This document shows positions 21,822 to 32,837 of a stretch of DNA of 64,000 nt, in pieces. The position numbers and the translations under genes are program-made. Source of the stretch: Lasiosphaeria ovina (Eukaryota > Ascomycota > Sordariomycetes > Sordariales > Lasiosphaeriaceae); NCBI GenBank assembly GCA_033439765.1, contig JAULSN010000001.1, forward strand, positions 5,208,001-5,272,000. Reading direction: 5' to 3'. Within the stretch, counting starts at the first letter, position 1; each line of letters opens with the position of its first letter. The notes beneath the pieces were generated by a model. The model saw only the letters and a program-made list of their open reading frames with translations, did no database searches and was not told where the DNA came from.

Positions 21822-24680
21822 ATGTCGACCGCAGCCAGCACCCCGCAGCCGCAGCCGCAGCCGCAGCCGCAGCCGCAGCCGCAGCCGGTGAAGCTATCGC
21901 TGCCTCTGGTGTACCAGCAGAAGCTGTTTGAAGAGCTGCGCAAAGAGGACGAGCTCGTGGTGCTGGCGCGCGGGCTGGGCCTCATGCGCCTCGTCACCAA
22001 CCTCCTGCACTCGTACGACGCGGCCGGAAACAACCTGATCGTGGTCGTCAGTGCCGATGACCGCGAGAACGCGTGGATAGGCGAGGCCCTCGCCGAGCAT
22101 GCCGCCATCAGCATGTCGCCCAAGGCCCGCGGCCTGACCGTCGTCAACACCGACTTCACCACGGTCGGCCAGCGCGAGAAGATGTACGCGGCTGGCGGCA
22201 TCTTCAGCGTCACCTCGCGAATCCTCGTCGTCGACCTCCTGACCAACCTCCTGAATGTCGAGTCTATCACCGGCCTGCTCGTGCTGCACGCCGACCGCAT
22301 CGTCGCCACCTCGCTCGAGGCCTTCATCCTCAGAATCTACCGTCAGAGGAACAAGGTCGGCTTCCTCAAGGCCTTCTCGGACAACCCGGACCCCTTCACC
22401 ACCGGCTTCTCGCCTCTCGCCACCATGCTGCGCAACATGTTCCTCCGCAAGGCCTCGCTCTGGCCCCGCTTCCACATGCACGTCGCCCAGTCGCTCGAGG
22501 GCAAGAAGAAGGCCGAGGTCATCGAGCTCGAGGTCCCCATGACCAACGCCATGAAGGAGATCCAGACCGCCATCATGGAGTGCGTCGAAGTCAGCATCCA
22601 CGAGCTCAAAAAGGGCAACACCGGCCTCGAGATGGACGACTGGAACCTCGACAGCGCTCTCCTCAAGAACTTTGACGTGCTGGTCCGGAGGCAGCTCGAC
22701 CCCAACTGGCACAGAGTGAGCTGGAAGACCAAGCAGATCGTGAACGACCTGACCGTCCTCAGGACCATGCTGCAGTCCATCGTGTCTCTCGATGCCGTTT
22801 CCTTCCTGCAGCAGCTCGACACCATCCACGCAGCCCACTCGCCCCCTCCCGGCTCCACGAGGCAGACCCAGTCGCCCTGGCTGTTTCTGGACGCCGCTCA
22901 GACCATATTCGACACGGCCAAGAGGCGCGTCTATTCCGGCAAGCAAAAGGCAGATGCCAACTCCAACATCGACTCGCTGCGGCCTGTGCTGGAGGAGCAG
23001 CCGAAATGGGCCATTGTCGCCGACGTCCTGGAAGAGATCGACCGGGATCTGTATTTCGAACCCGTGGCCCGCGACGACTCTAACGGGACGATATTGATCA
23101 TGTGTTCGGACACCAGCACATGTCGACAACTCCGTGACTACCTCCAGACCATGCACGTCAGGCCCAAGACGGAGAAGCGGGTGGAAGAGTTCCACGACCC
23201 GGAAGAGGACGAGCCCTCGGCAGCCTTCATGCTGAGGAGAAAACTCCGCAACTACCTCAAGTGGAAGCGCGAGTTCGCCCATGTCAGCGCTACCCTGTTC
23301 GAGGAAAACCAAAAGGCCCTCAGCGGCGCAGTCGATCCTCGGCTCGCCCAGGCAAAGAGCAGAGCTCCAGCAAACAAGAGACGGCGGGTCCGCGGCGGCG
23401 GCAATGCCGGGTCAGGAGCAGGTTCTGGTCGCCTCGATAACGGAAGCATCGGGCAGTACTTTGAGAAGCCCGGCGAAGTGGCTGGCTTGATGGCCGAAAT
23501 CCAAATTACCGAGGAGGAGGCCAAGCAGAAGGAAGACGTAATATCAGACCCCCTCGAGGACATGGATGACTACTACCAGATGTACGAGATGCAGGATCTC
23601 GTCGTCATGCACGCCTACGACGGCGACCAGGACGAGCACGTCCTCGAGGAGGCGAAGCCAAAGTACATCATCATGTACGAGCCAGACGCCTCGTTCATCA
23701 GGCGGGTAGAAGTCTACCGCTCGTCGCACAATGACAGGAGCGTCAAGGTCTACTTCCTGTACTACGGGGGCTCGGTCGAGGAGCAGCGCTACCTTTCTGG
23801 GGTTCGGCGGGAGAAGGACGCCTTTACGCGGCTCATCAAGGAGCGGGCCAGCATGTCCATCGTCATGACGGTGGATGCGCACGGCATCGAAGACCCGCAG
23901 GAAGCCTTTCTCCGCACCGTCAACACGCGCATCGCCGGCGGCGGGCGGCTGGCTGCGACGGCTCAGCCGCCCCGCGTCGTCGTCGACGTCCGAGAATTTC
24001 GCTCCTCGCTCCCGTCTCTCCTGCACGGCCGCTCCATGATTATCGTGCCGTGCATGCTGACCGTGGGCGACTACATCCTGACCCCGGACATCTGCGTCGA
24101 GCGCAAGAGCATCGGCGACCTGATCAGCTCGTTCAAGGACGGGCGGCTGTACAGCCAGGCCGAGACCATGTTCCTGTACTACAAGAACCCGATGCTGCTG
24201 ATCGAGTTCGACCAGAACAAGAGCTTCACGCTCGAGCCGTTCGCCGACCTGTCGGGCAGCCTTGCTAGCGTCAGCGCTGCCAACGCCGGCGCCAACGACC
24301 TGCAGAGCAAGATCGTGCTGCTGACCCTGGCGTTCCCCAAGCTGCGCATCATCTGGTCGTCGTCGCCCTACGAGACGGCCGAGATCTTCGAGCGCCTCAA
24401 GACGCAGGCCGACGAGCCCGACCCCGTCGCCGCCGTCCGTGCCGGCCTCGACAAGGACGCCATGGCCGAGGAGCAGACCTTCAACACGGAGCCGCAGGAG
24501 ATGCTGGCTGCCGTGCCCGGCGTCACGCTCAAAAACATTACCAACCTGACGCTCGAGACGGAGAACATCAAGGAGGTGGCCAACATGGCCCCCGAAGAGC
24601 TCGAGCCGTTTGTTGGCAAGGAAGCGGCGAGGAAGATCCACGGCTTCTTCGCCAAGGATCTACTTGAAGACGAAGAATAA
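21822..24680 (+). CDS. RAD1: Rad1/XPF-type structure-specific DNA repair endonuclease
   Basis: XPF with its partner ERCC1/Rad10 cuts DNA 5' of bulky lesions in nucleotide excision repair and trims flaps in recombination and crosslink repair. The frame is 952 codons with no intron. A Pro-Gln repeat from a (CCGCAG) hexanucleotide occupies residues 8-22. Residues 24 to about 650 are the degenerate helicase-like half (LPLVYQQKLFEELRKEDELV, GLGLMRLVTNLLHSY). The ERCC4 nuclease core is at about 720-870: VGDYILTPDICVERKSIGDL carries the GDx(n)ERKx(3)D active site, followed by FKDGRLYSQAETMFLYYKNP. A tandem helix-hairpin-helix end (MLAAVPGVTLKNITNLTLET) is the expected dimerisation module. All catalytic residues are present. 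Neurospora calls the orthologue mus-38. Confidence 0.95.
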   Translation: MSTAASTPQPQPQPQPQPQPQPVKLSLPLVYQQKLFEELRKEDELVVLARGLGLMRLVTNLLHSYDAAGNNLIVVVSADDRENAWIGEALAEHAAISMSPKARGLTVVNTDFTTVGQREKMYAAGGIFSVTSRILVVDLLTNLLNVESITGLLVLHADRIVATSLEAFILRIYRQRNKVGFLKAFSDNPDPFTTGFSPLATMLRNMFLRKASLWPRFHMHVAQSLEGKKKAEVIELEVPMTNAMKEIQTAIMECVEVSIHELKKGNTGLEMDDWNLDSALLKNFDVLVRRQLDPNWHRVSWKTKQIVNDLTVLRTMLQSIVSLDAVSFLQQLDTIHAAHSPPPGSTRQTQSPWLFLDAAQTIFDTAKRRVYSGKQKADANSNIDSLRPVLEEQPKWAIVADVLEEIDRDLYFEPVARDDSNGTILIMCSDTSTCRQLRDYLQTMHVRPKTEKRVEEFHDPEEDEPSAAFMLRRKLRNYLKWKREFAHVSATLFEENQKALSGAVDPRLAQAKSRAPANKRRRVRGGGNAGSGAGSGRLDNGSIGQYFEKPGEVAGLMAEIQITEEEAKQKEDVISDPLEDMDDYYQMYEMQDLVVMHAYDGDQDEHVLEEAKPKYIIMYEPDASFIRRVEVYRSSHNDRSVKVYFLYYGGSVEEQRYLSGVRREKDAFTRLIKERASMSIVMTVDAHGIEDPQEAFLRTVNTRIAGGGRLAATAQPPRVVVDVREFRSSLPSLLHGRSMIIVPCMLTVGDYILTPDICVERKSIGDLISSFKDGRLYSQAETMFLYYKNPMLLIEFDQNKSFTLEPFADLSGSLASVSAANAGANDLQSKIVLLTLAFPKLRIIWSSSPYETAEIFERLKTQADEPDPVAAVRAGLDKDAMAEEQTFNTEPQEMLAAVPGVTLKNITNLTLETENIKEVANMAPEELEPFVGKEAARKIHGFFAKDLLEDEE
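21843..21886 (+). repeat. (CCGCAG)n coding hexanucleotide repeat
   Basis: About seven tandem copies near the start of RAD1 encode alternating Pro-Gln. Six-base units keep the frame when copy number changes, so length may vary between strains. Confidence 0.85.
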
Positions 24681-25274
24681 CATGCATAACTTGCTGCTGC
24701 ATTCATTATAATCCACCTCTTGGGTCAGAGATCAAGTCTTCAGCCTTGCCATGTGATTCAAAGTCACATACCAATTGCCGAAATGTTTGTGAGTGGGACC
24801 AGCTGTGTGTAGAATGCAACGGTTGATGGTTGTATTTGTATTGTATTGTATTGAACAGTACGAGTGGTTTTGTCGCGAGAATGGACTTTCTCCAATGAAT
24901 GCCTTTGTCTCTAAAACTACCCTTTCCTCTTCCGTACCGACCGAATCTGGGGTATCTCGAAAAATAATGGCTGCTACTGCTTCTCCTACTCCTGCGCACT
25001 TCTTTCACATCCCTCTCTCTGGCTGTCAAAAGGAAAAACGCATAATAACCCCTAGCCCCTGTTTGCCTTTCTGCCTCCTCCGGTCATGGTATTCGCGAAT
25101 TGCTGGTGTAAAAAAAGGACTGCGACGTAGAAACTCCGGAAGGATAAGGAACTTAAGTGGATTGTTTGCTGAGAAGAGAGGAAGTCGCCGCGCATGCGTG
25201 AGAATTTGTGGTTGGTGTTACTGGCGTGTGTTAAAGAAAAAAAAAGACGTGGGTATCGACGACATCAGATCAGA
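24681..25274. other. convergent 3' intergenic region
   Basis: Shared 3' space of RAD1 (+) and the 73-residue gene (-). A GATCAGATCAGATCAGAT-like run sits at about 25262-25280. No gene was seen. Confidence 0.5.
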
Positions 25275-25561
25275 TCAGATGGTACTCGTGTGGTGATGCG
25301 TGCGTCCCATCCTGCGCCTGCCGCCGCGGCGGCCGCCGCAGCCCTGGCACGTGAGGAAGCCGACGATGATGTCGAGGAAGGTGACCACGCCGTTGACAAT
25401 CGCCATGATGATGGAGCCGATTCCGTTGATGATGGCCATGATCACGCGCCCGACGGTGCGGAACAGCGATCCGATCTGTATTCGAGGGTTAGTCATGGTT
25501 GTCTGCTGAGTGAGGAGGAAGATGTTTTGTGGCAACGTACGCAAGAGACGACGGCACCCAT
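25275..25561 (-). CDS. 73-residue hydrophobic protein, possibly N-terminally lipidated
   Basis: Two exons, 25561-25541 and 25475-25275, flank a 65-nt intron (GTACGT...ACAG). The 21-nt first exon encodes only MGAVVSC; exon 2 begins IGSLFRTVGRVIMAIINGIG. Gly2 and Cys7 together would fit N-myristoylation plus palmitoylation. The centre (SIIMAIVNGVVTFLDIIVGF) is strongly hydrophobic with short repeats of IxMAIxNGI, suggesting membrane hairpins or amphipathic helices. The C-terminus is Gly/Arg-rich (CQGCGGRRGGRRRMGR) and would face the cytosol. Similar tiny proteins occur widely in ascomycetes, to my recollection, with no clear function. A TATATA box lies about 185 bp upstream. Confidence 0.72.
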
Positions 25562-25742
25562 TGTGAATGATGTGGTTGGTTTTTATTTGGTGGTGTGGTG
25601 TTTGTTTTGATGGTGGCAAAGATGATGCTTTGCTTGTTCTTGTGGATGAAGAAGCTGGCTTGTTTGTTTGTTTGGTTGTTGTAGAATGGTTGTTCTGGAG
25701 AAGGAAAGAATGGTAGGTGTTACTGGGGAAGGCAAGAGCTCC

Positions 25743-25748
25743 TATATA
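25743..25748 (-). promoter_or_regulatory. TATA-like box of the 73-residue gene
   Basis: TATATA, 182 bp upstream of the ATG at 25561 on the minus strand. The distance fits a fungal core promoter with a leader of about 100 nt or more. Confidence 0.4.
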
Positions 25749-26626
25749 TCACTTTCGATTTCCTTCTAATGAGCCAGCCCGCCCTGTTATTTTTGCCTAG
25801 AGTAGTCACTGGGCGTGTTCGAGAAACCGATATCTGTGACGTCACTGCACCTGCGGGCGGGTGGGCTGCTAGTGCAGTTCACTTTTTTTGTCCTTGGGAT
25901 GGAAGAAAAAAACGTCGTCTGGGTCTGGCAACCGCTAGTGCAGTGCAGGCTGCATGCTGCTAGGCTAGGGTCGATCATCCGAAGTGAGACTCCTCCGATA
26001 AAAACCGCGGGCCAGTCAAACAGCCTGGCAAACCGCTCCACAGCCTTCAATGCCAGGATACGAGACGCGCCACACCGCTAGAGAACAAGTTCCTCTCGTC
26101 ATAGGAGGGGGCCTTTGACTGCTTGTCGGGACCTCTTTTTTCGACGGCATGACAAGACCCTGCCTTGTAAGTGAAATTGGACTGCACTGCGTAACCATAC
26201 CGCCTGCAGTAATTAGGTGAAAAATGAGGAGAAAGAGCGAAGTGACATCAGGGACCGCGGATGGAGACCAGACCAGCCACAACACGCTACTACTCACGGA
26301 CTAGTTCAGTCCGAAGGGGCGGGCATCAGCCGGGCCTATTTTGTGGCGGGATGGCTGGCTGGCTGGCTGGTGTGACCACGACCCGAAGGTGGCTGTTACG
26401 TCTCTCCATGTCTCTCTCGGCTTTGTGCACGAGGCATGTGGCTGATGAGCTGACGAGCCGACGCCAATCTCCCGGCCGCCCTGTATTTTTCTCTTTTGCG
26501 TTCGTGGGCTGTTTGATGCGTTTGCTTGCTTTGCTGCGTGGTTGGCTTGCGCTACCTGCAAATAAAGCTCAATGCGGGGCGATGACGTCGTTACCAATTT
26601 CAAGGCTTGTTCTCAGAGCGGGGCTG

Positions 26627-26668
26627 CTTGCGGCTTGCGGCTTGCGGCTTGCGGCTTGCGGCTTGCAG
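26627..26668. repeat. heptanucleotide tandem repeat, six CTTGCGG units
   Basis: Five CTTGCGG units are followed by one CTTGCAG, 42 bp in all, in intergenic DNA. Confidence 0.85.
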
Positions 26669-27402
26669 CGGCGTGCACGCATTCGAGAGTAGGGCACCTG
26701 GACTCCAGCCTCCCCGCTGTTGTGTCCCGCTCTTGGCGCAAAGACTGTGACAGGCTCGTCGACTCTACAGCGGCTATGGCTTCCCATCCCAAGGTTGACA
26801 GCCAACCTTCTTTCCCGCGGGGTCTGACGGGATGGCGCAGCGTTATTTACCAACTGCTCCCGTATATACGATCCCACGATCTGGTATATACGGTTACATC
26901 CAAGACGACAGGGTAGGAAATCAGCAAAGCTAGCCCAATGTTTCGATGACCTACCTACGGTACGGAGTAGGCTACGGAGTAATCGCAATTATTAGGAAGA
27001 CCTATCTCATGGGAAAGATCTTCACCATCAATGACACGCAATGACGGACATAGCATGCACGTCTTATTGGAAATGCAACACCGTATGAAGCAAACTTAGG
27101 TAAGTGACACCCGGGAACTTAAGAGGTCTCCGAGGACGCTTCTCGACGGAATTAGCCGAAAAGTCAAGTGATCCCCAAGTGCACACAGTCTTGCATACAC
27201 GGGCCGATTCCGATATGGCGGCTCGGAAAATAACAAGCCCAGGATGGGCCATAATCAGACACACGGTCACACTTGCGACCCTCGTCGCTTCATATCATCG
27301 TTTCCCGAAACCTTTGGCCCAGGACATGAAAAGGCAAAAACAAGAAGCCGCAAATATATGACACCGCAGCCAGACGCCCCTACCCTCCCCGGACGAGCTA
27401 GG

Positions 27403-30400
27403 CTAACGGCCCATGAGCCTCCGCTGCATCTTCGCCAACTTTGCAAAGTTCATCTTCTCCAAGCCGTCCTTGTCGACGTGCTCGCCGCTGACAATAGTGT
27501 GAATGCGCATGCGCTCGTCGTAGCGCAACCCCGTGAGCAGCTTGGGCGTGATGAGAAAATACTGGCTCGTATGCTCGCGGCAGGCAATCTCAACCATGCG
27601 CTCGTGCACCATACGCTCGTTGCGCGGGTCCATTCCCTGGTTGATCTCGTCGACGACGCGGAACGGCGCCTGCGCCATCGACTGCAGCGACATGAGGTAG
27701 AAAATGGTCGACACGGCGCGCTCGCCGCCCGACTGCCGGTGCTGGTCTAGCCGCTGAAGCGTCTCGTTGTCACTAAAGTCGAAAGACGATCCGAAATCAG
27801 CGACACGGCTCGCAAGAAGTGAGAAGGGGGAGAGATAGACTTACCGGAACCTGACCCTGATTTCAATCGCCCACTTCTCAAAGTCATCGTCCTTGTGGAC
27901 GCCCACCTCGCCGGCACAGCTGATTTGCTCAAAGTTGTAGCTGAAGGCGTCGTTGATTTGGCTCGCGAGCTCGTCTAGCTTCGGTTCCCACTGACTCTTA
28001 ATCGTGTCGATCTTGTTGTTGAGGTCCGTCAGTTTGCCTGCCTGGGTGGTGTGGTTGACCCGTTCGTGCTCAATCTTGGTCGACCAGTTCTCATACTCCT
28101 CCAACGCACGTGGGTTGCTGGCCTGGATAACTTCGAGCTTGGCCTGCTCTGTGTTGCTCTCTTGTATGAGCTCTTCGAGCGTCTTGTCTCTGGCAAGTGC
28201 GAGCAGCTCTTCCTTGTCATTGCCTTCTTCAATGAATTCGGCTACTTCCTCTCTCGCTTCTGTTGCGATGCGATGCCGCTCCGCCACTTCTTCCGTGAGC
28301 TCCTTGAGGTTGTTCTTCTCCTCTTGCAGCCTCTGCGTAATCTTGGAGTTTTTATCTTTGAGAACCGTAACTTCCGATTTAGCCTCAATTAGCAGCATCT
28401 GAGCCTCAAGCAAGGCCTGGTAGGCGTTGCGAATGTCTGCTATCTTCCGTTGGTGCTCCAAAATCGCTCTGGCTTTGTCCAGAATGGCCTCGTTCTGGCG
28501 GCGCTCGTCCGCACGGATTCGATTCCTAGAAGCTTCAAGCTCCTCCTGCGTCTGACCCAGAGCCCTCTTCTCACTTTCTAAGATCATGTCAGCCAAGAAA
28601 GAAGGAGCAACCATGGAGGGAAGATGTGCGTACCTATTTTGTTGGGTAGAGCCAGCCAACTCCGGTAGTCACGCTGAAGGTTCTCTTTATCAGTTCGCAA
28701 CTCCGACTATCGCCACGTTAGCTAAGCTTGACTGGAAAGACGGGGGCGCCACCAGCACATACTATCGTCTGGTTTATCTCTTTCTGTTGGGTGTCAAAGC
28801 CCTCTTTTTGCCTCACGTATTCTTTGTTCTGCGCATGCAATTCGGAGATCTCGGCTCTCAGTGTATCGAGCTTACGCCTGAGCTCCGTTTTCTCGGCCAA
28901 CTCTACTGGCTGATCCGTCCAGAACCGCCCCTTCTGAAATGTGATGACACGCGTGGAGACGGCGCCAGGGCCGTACTCTCTCCGCCGCATTATGCGATAG
29001 AGTTGTTTCCCAGCAGCGAACTGGCCGATTTTCTCGTCGCGCTGTATCCGATCAAACTGTTCGTCGGAAATATCGGCAAGTGAGATGGCCGATGCGTGCA
29101 GGCGCTTTTCCGAGCATAGCATAGCCAAGACAGGCTCTGGCCCCTCGAGATAGTCCGACACGTACCCGTCGAACCCGAACTTAGCAAGCTCTTGCTTTGG
29201 CATCGGAGGAGTGAAAGTGTTGAGGGGTTTGAACCCGGTTCGGATAGTGACAGAAAGCCCCAATTTTTCATAGAACTGGTTGCTCAGCTTCTTATGATCG
29301 TCTTTCGTTTGGGCCGTGAAACATAGTAAGTCGTCGTCATACAACAGTGATTGCACGAGATCCGAGTAGCGCGGGTCCTTGACTGAGCAGGTAAGCATCG
29401 GTGGCCCAAAGACTTCCTTTTCAAACTCGCCATGGTTGTCCTTCAGCCACTCCCAGCCCTTGAAGACATCTTGGTTGAATCTCTTTAGCTGATTCAAGAG
29501 CTGACCCTGTTGCGATTCAAGACCTTCGAGCTCGTGGCTCAACGCTCTCTTCTCGCGTTGTTTCTCTTGTGCCAAAGACTGGATCTTTTCTGATTCCTCC
29601 TGGGCCGCTTGGCTGGCTGCCTTCTTGTCCCGCGCTATGTGTTCTTGCTCGCGCTTCGAGATGTTAGCATATCGTGGAAATGCAGCGCAGGAGTCTAAAC
29701 GCGTACTATTCTTCTGTTCCAATCCACAGCGTCATATTTACGGGGCGCCTGCTTGTATTTGGCTTCCAGATCCGTGATGCTTTTCTTAAGTATTCCGATA
29801 TGTTGTTTTTTGGTTCTGAACCCGTCCATCTCCGCTTTGGACTTTTCGACCAGCTCCCGACATTTGCCCTCGAGGGCAACGACCTGCCCAACGGCATCGT
29901 CAGCAGCAGCCTCGGCGGCCTTCAGCGCGTTCTTTCTGCCGTCAACCGCCGACTGGATCCGTGCTTGGTAGTCCTGCTTCTTGTTGACAGCCTGAAGAGA
30001 CGGGGCAAAGCTTTCTTGAAGGTGCTTCAATTTTTGTTCTGCCGCCTTTCTCCGCTTCTTGAACTCGCTATATTGATGCCGGGCCTCGTTGTATTTTACC
30101 ACAACGCGCAGCTTCTCAAGCCTGGTAAGCGTGTTCTGGATCTCCTCTCTCTCCCGAAGCTTCTCAACGTCGGCCTGCAAGACCTGTCGACGAGCCTCCA
30201 TCTTGCGAAGCTGCTCGCTGCTCTCCTGCGCACTACGCTCGGCGTGTCTCCGGCTCTTGAAGTGCTCCTTTAGTTCAGCCTGCCATTTGATCATCTGCGG
30301 AGGAGCAGCCGCGTGGAGCGTCTTTTCCAACAGATCGACGGGGCTGAGGCCGGCAAACTCGGCGACCTTGTCTTGGGGCAGGAACTGGCAGAGATTGTCG

Positions 30401-31089
30401 ATCTGGATCCGCAACGACTTCATCAACTGCTGGATGTCCTTGTGCGGGACTCTCTCCCCGTTGATGGTGAACTTCCGGCTGTTATCCTCTCGTTTGATAC
30501 ATAGCCCGACAACGTGGTTCTGTGCGGCATTAGGTTTCCCCTGCAGCTCGACCTCGATATGAGCCTCATCCGTTCCATGCTTGACAAACTCGCCGAAGCC
30601 GCTTGCTCGGCCCAGGACACTCGACGGGTATCCCAAGCCCAGACAGATGGCGCAGACGAGGGAGCTCTTGCCAGAGCCGTTGGGTCCGATAACCATGTTC
30701 AAGTTAGGGCCGAGGAAGAACTCGGCCTCTTCGAATGTCACAAAGTTTCGGACCTTGACGCGGACAATGGCGCCAGGCTGGAAGCCAGAACTCGACACGC
30801 CGTTACGCAGTCGGGACACGGCTGCGGCCTGTCGCGGCGGAATATCCTCCTCCTCCTCCTCCTCCTCCTCCTCCTCGTCTTCCTCCTCGTCTTCTTCCTC
30901 TTCATCCTCGTCCTCGTCCTCGTCCTCGTCATTGTTGTAGACGCGTGATGTTTTGACTCCTCTCAGCCGCAGCGTGTCGGGTAAATCGGGCAGCTGACGT
31001 GCATCACTTGCACGAAGCGAAGGGTCGCGTCGTTCGCCGTCGTAGCCCATCTCCGGTCGCGATTCGGAGAATGAAGACTGAGTAGCCAT
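27403..31089 (-). CDS. SMC5: Smc5, SMC5/6 complex ATPase subunit
   Basis: Smc5 pairs with Smc6 in a ring complex needed for recombination repair and chromosome disjunction. Five exons (31089-29707, 29653-28763, 28706-28634, 28577-27845, 27772-27403) encode 1149 residues; the introns are 53, 56, 56 and 72 nt, and those at 29654 and 28707 have clear GCTAAC branch sites. Walker A is [20 protein letters not shown] near residue 135. Long coiled coils flank a hinge at about 560-700 ([33 protein letters not shown]). The tiny exon 3 encodes [20 protein letters not shown]. The C-terminal head has the ABC signature [18 protein letters not shown] and Walker [14 protein letters not shown]. Residues about 53-82 form a nearly pure Asp/Glu tract from repetitive codons. 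All ATPase motifs are intact. Confidence 0.95.
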
Positions 31090-32837
31090 TTCGCCGTGAA
31101 AAATTGAGAGTAGGCAGAAATTTTGGACAGATTTAGAGGCCTAAAGCTATACCGAGGAAGCTTCCGGCAATTTTTGACATGGCCAGCTTTGCGGAAAAAC
31201 AGGTGAGTCGTGGGCGAGATGGCGGACAAAATGGCGGATTGAACGATGGCATCGACACCAAAGAAGTGGAAAGCGCAACGCGTCTTTCAAGGTGGCTCCC
31301 AGCTGGCCGGGTGCTAGGTGGGGCCGAATTTGGTTGTTAGTGGAAGGAAACGGTGCAAGGGCCTGTAGCCAATGATGTGCGCCTTCCCTTGTCATCCTTT
31401 AGCCTCCACAATCTTGTCTCGACTTCACCTCTTTGCTCCTTCCACTTACACGAGATGCCCGGCTCGTTGAAAAACTCCACATCTTATGATATGCTGCATA
31501 GACACGATACCGGCTTCTCGTAAGACATCTCCATTAATTATTAGCAGAGTAGCCGATTCTAACAGTGCCCAGGTTCACAAGCACGTAGCCCTATGCGGAT
31601 CAAGCGACCGCTGCGACTCATGATGTGTGGACAGGAAAATGGGACATGCACGATGCGCATATGTAGATGACCATCACCTACCACTGTCTGTGCATTATAG
31701 ATGACAAAAGAGGCGGCTGCGGTTTCTTTATCTCGGGCCGTCCTTACATTCCTGTGTCTTCTGCATCCTGCAAACTCTAAATCACCGAAAGCCAGGACGC
31801 GCCCATTATCGAAGTTGCGTGCCAGTCAAGCGACTTGCACTCTCTCATGCCAGGCATTTAGGTCAGCTACTTCGTCTACTACTAGCCTGAACACCCGATA
31901 CCGAGTACCCAGTTAGTCTTGGCAATCTAGTCACCAACCTGTCTCCCTACATCATTGGGCAGACTGCACTCAGCTATTCAGTCACCTATCGGCGTTCTCT
32001 CGTATCAAGATTCGCACGGCAGGCCCTTTCATCTTGCGCAGCATACCATGTGTCGAAGGCTCTTTGATATTCATGTCCTATGAGATTACTTATTGCCTGG
32101 TAGAACGGCGGATAGTCCGCAACGAGTTGACGACCGGAAAACAATATAAAGGAGCAACCAAGGGAGAGGACGTTACAATTGCAAAAGGAGGAATTACGTT
32201 ACGTACCCTGGAGCGTAATGAGACGAAATATAGTTTACACTCGTTGGAGTGGGGCTGGGTATCTGAAGTTGGCCGAAGCGTCGGTTTACTGCTGAGACAC
32301 CTCAAGACGAGACTGGCGTCTTCTAGGCAAGGGCTCCTTCTTCAAGTGCCTCCCAAATCCCAATTCCCAAATCTCCACTCCCAACTCCTAACTCCTAACT
32401 TCCTAGCCCCTAGATCCCGTTGCTCCCACGAGCATTACTCGTCGCGCCGAGGCAATCGCCCGAAAAGGGACTTCGTCCCAGCACTTCATCCCAACCCCAA
32501 CGCAAACAAACACACGGCGTCAGGCTGACCTGTTTGGCAAATCCTCGGTCCCGCTCTAAATCTCTCCAGTTCTTTTTCCTTCTCTGGTGCATTCGTCGGC
32601 CGGGCAACCCGAAACGTGCAGCCTCGATAAAGGCTTGGGGCTGGTTCGTCGTCGCGTCCTGTCGCGTCTCCTCGCGTCGCCCATCTGTCTGCTCCTCTTA
32701 GGCCGTCACCCGCATTCCAACGGTTGCATTTCCCTTCCGCACAACTATTTCTCTGGCATCACACCCCAATTGCTTTCTGATTCTTTCCTCTGCAACTCGG
32801 CGATGCAAATAAGCTGCATATAGACGCTTCACTTGTC
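31090..32837. other. divergent promoter region between SMC5 and the kinase
   Basis: A 1.7-kb bidirectional region. Near 32340-32410 imperfect CCCAAATCC/CCCAACTCC/CCTAACTCC repeats occur. I see no coding evidence. Confidence 0.5.

Larger units (their letters stand above)
25562..27402. other. intergenic, no gene seen
   Basis: Promoter side of the 73-residue gene and the 3' flank of SMC5. It contains a heptanucleotide repeat (26627-26668), a GGCT run near 26352-26370 and two TACGGAGT copies at 26961 and 26973. Open frames here lack domains. Confidence 0.5.

Noticed and set aside
21894..24641. Long minus-strand open frames of 472 and 365 codons across RAD1
   Set aside because: They are antisense shadows of a GC-rich coding region; the plus frame has the full XPF domain order and catalytic motif.
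30514..30948. Plus-strand frames with polyserine or polyleucine tails inside SMC5
   Set aside because: Antisense readings of the Asp/Glu codon tract, without domain or start context.
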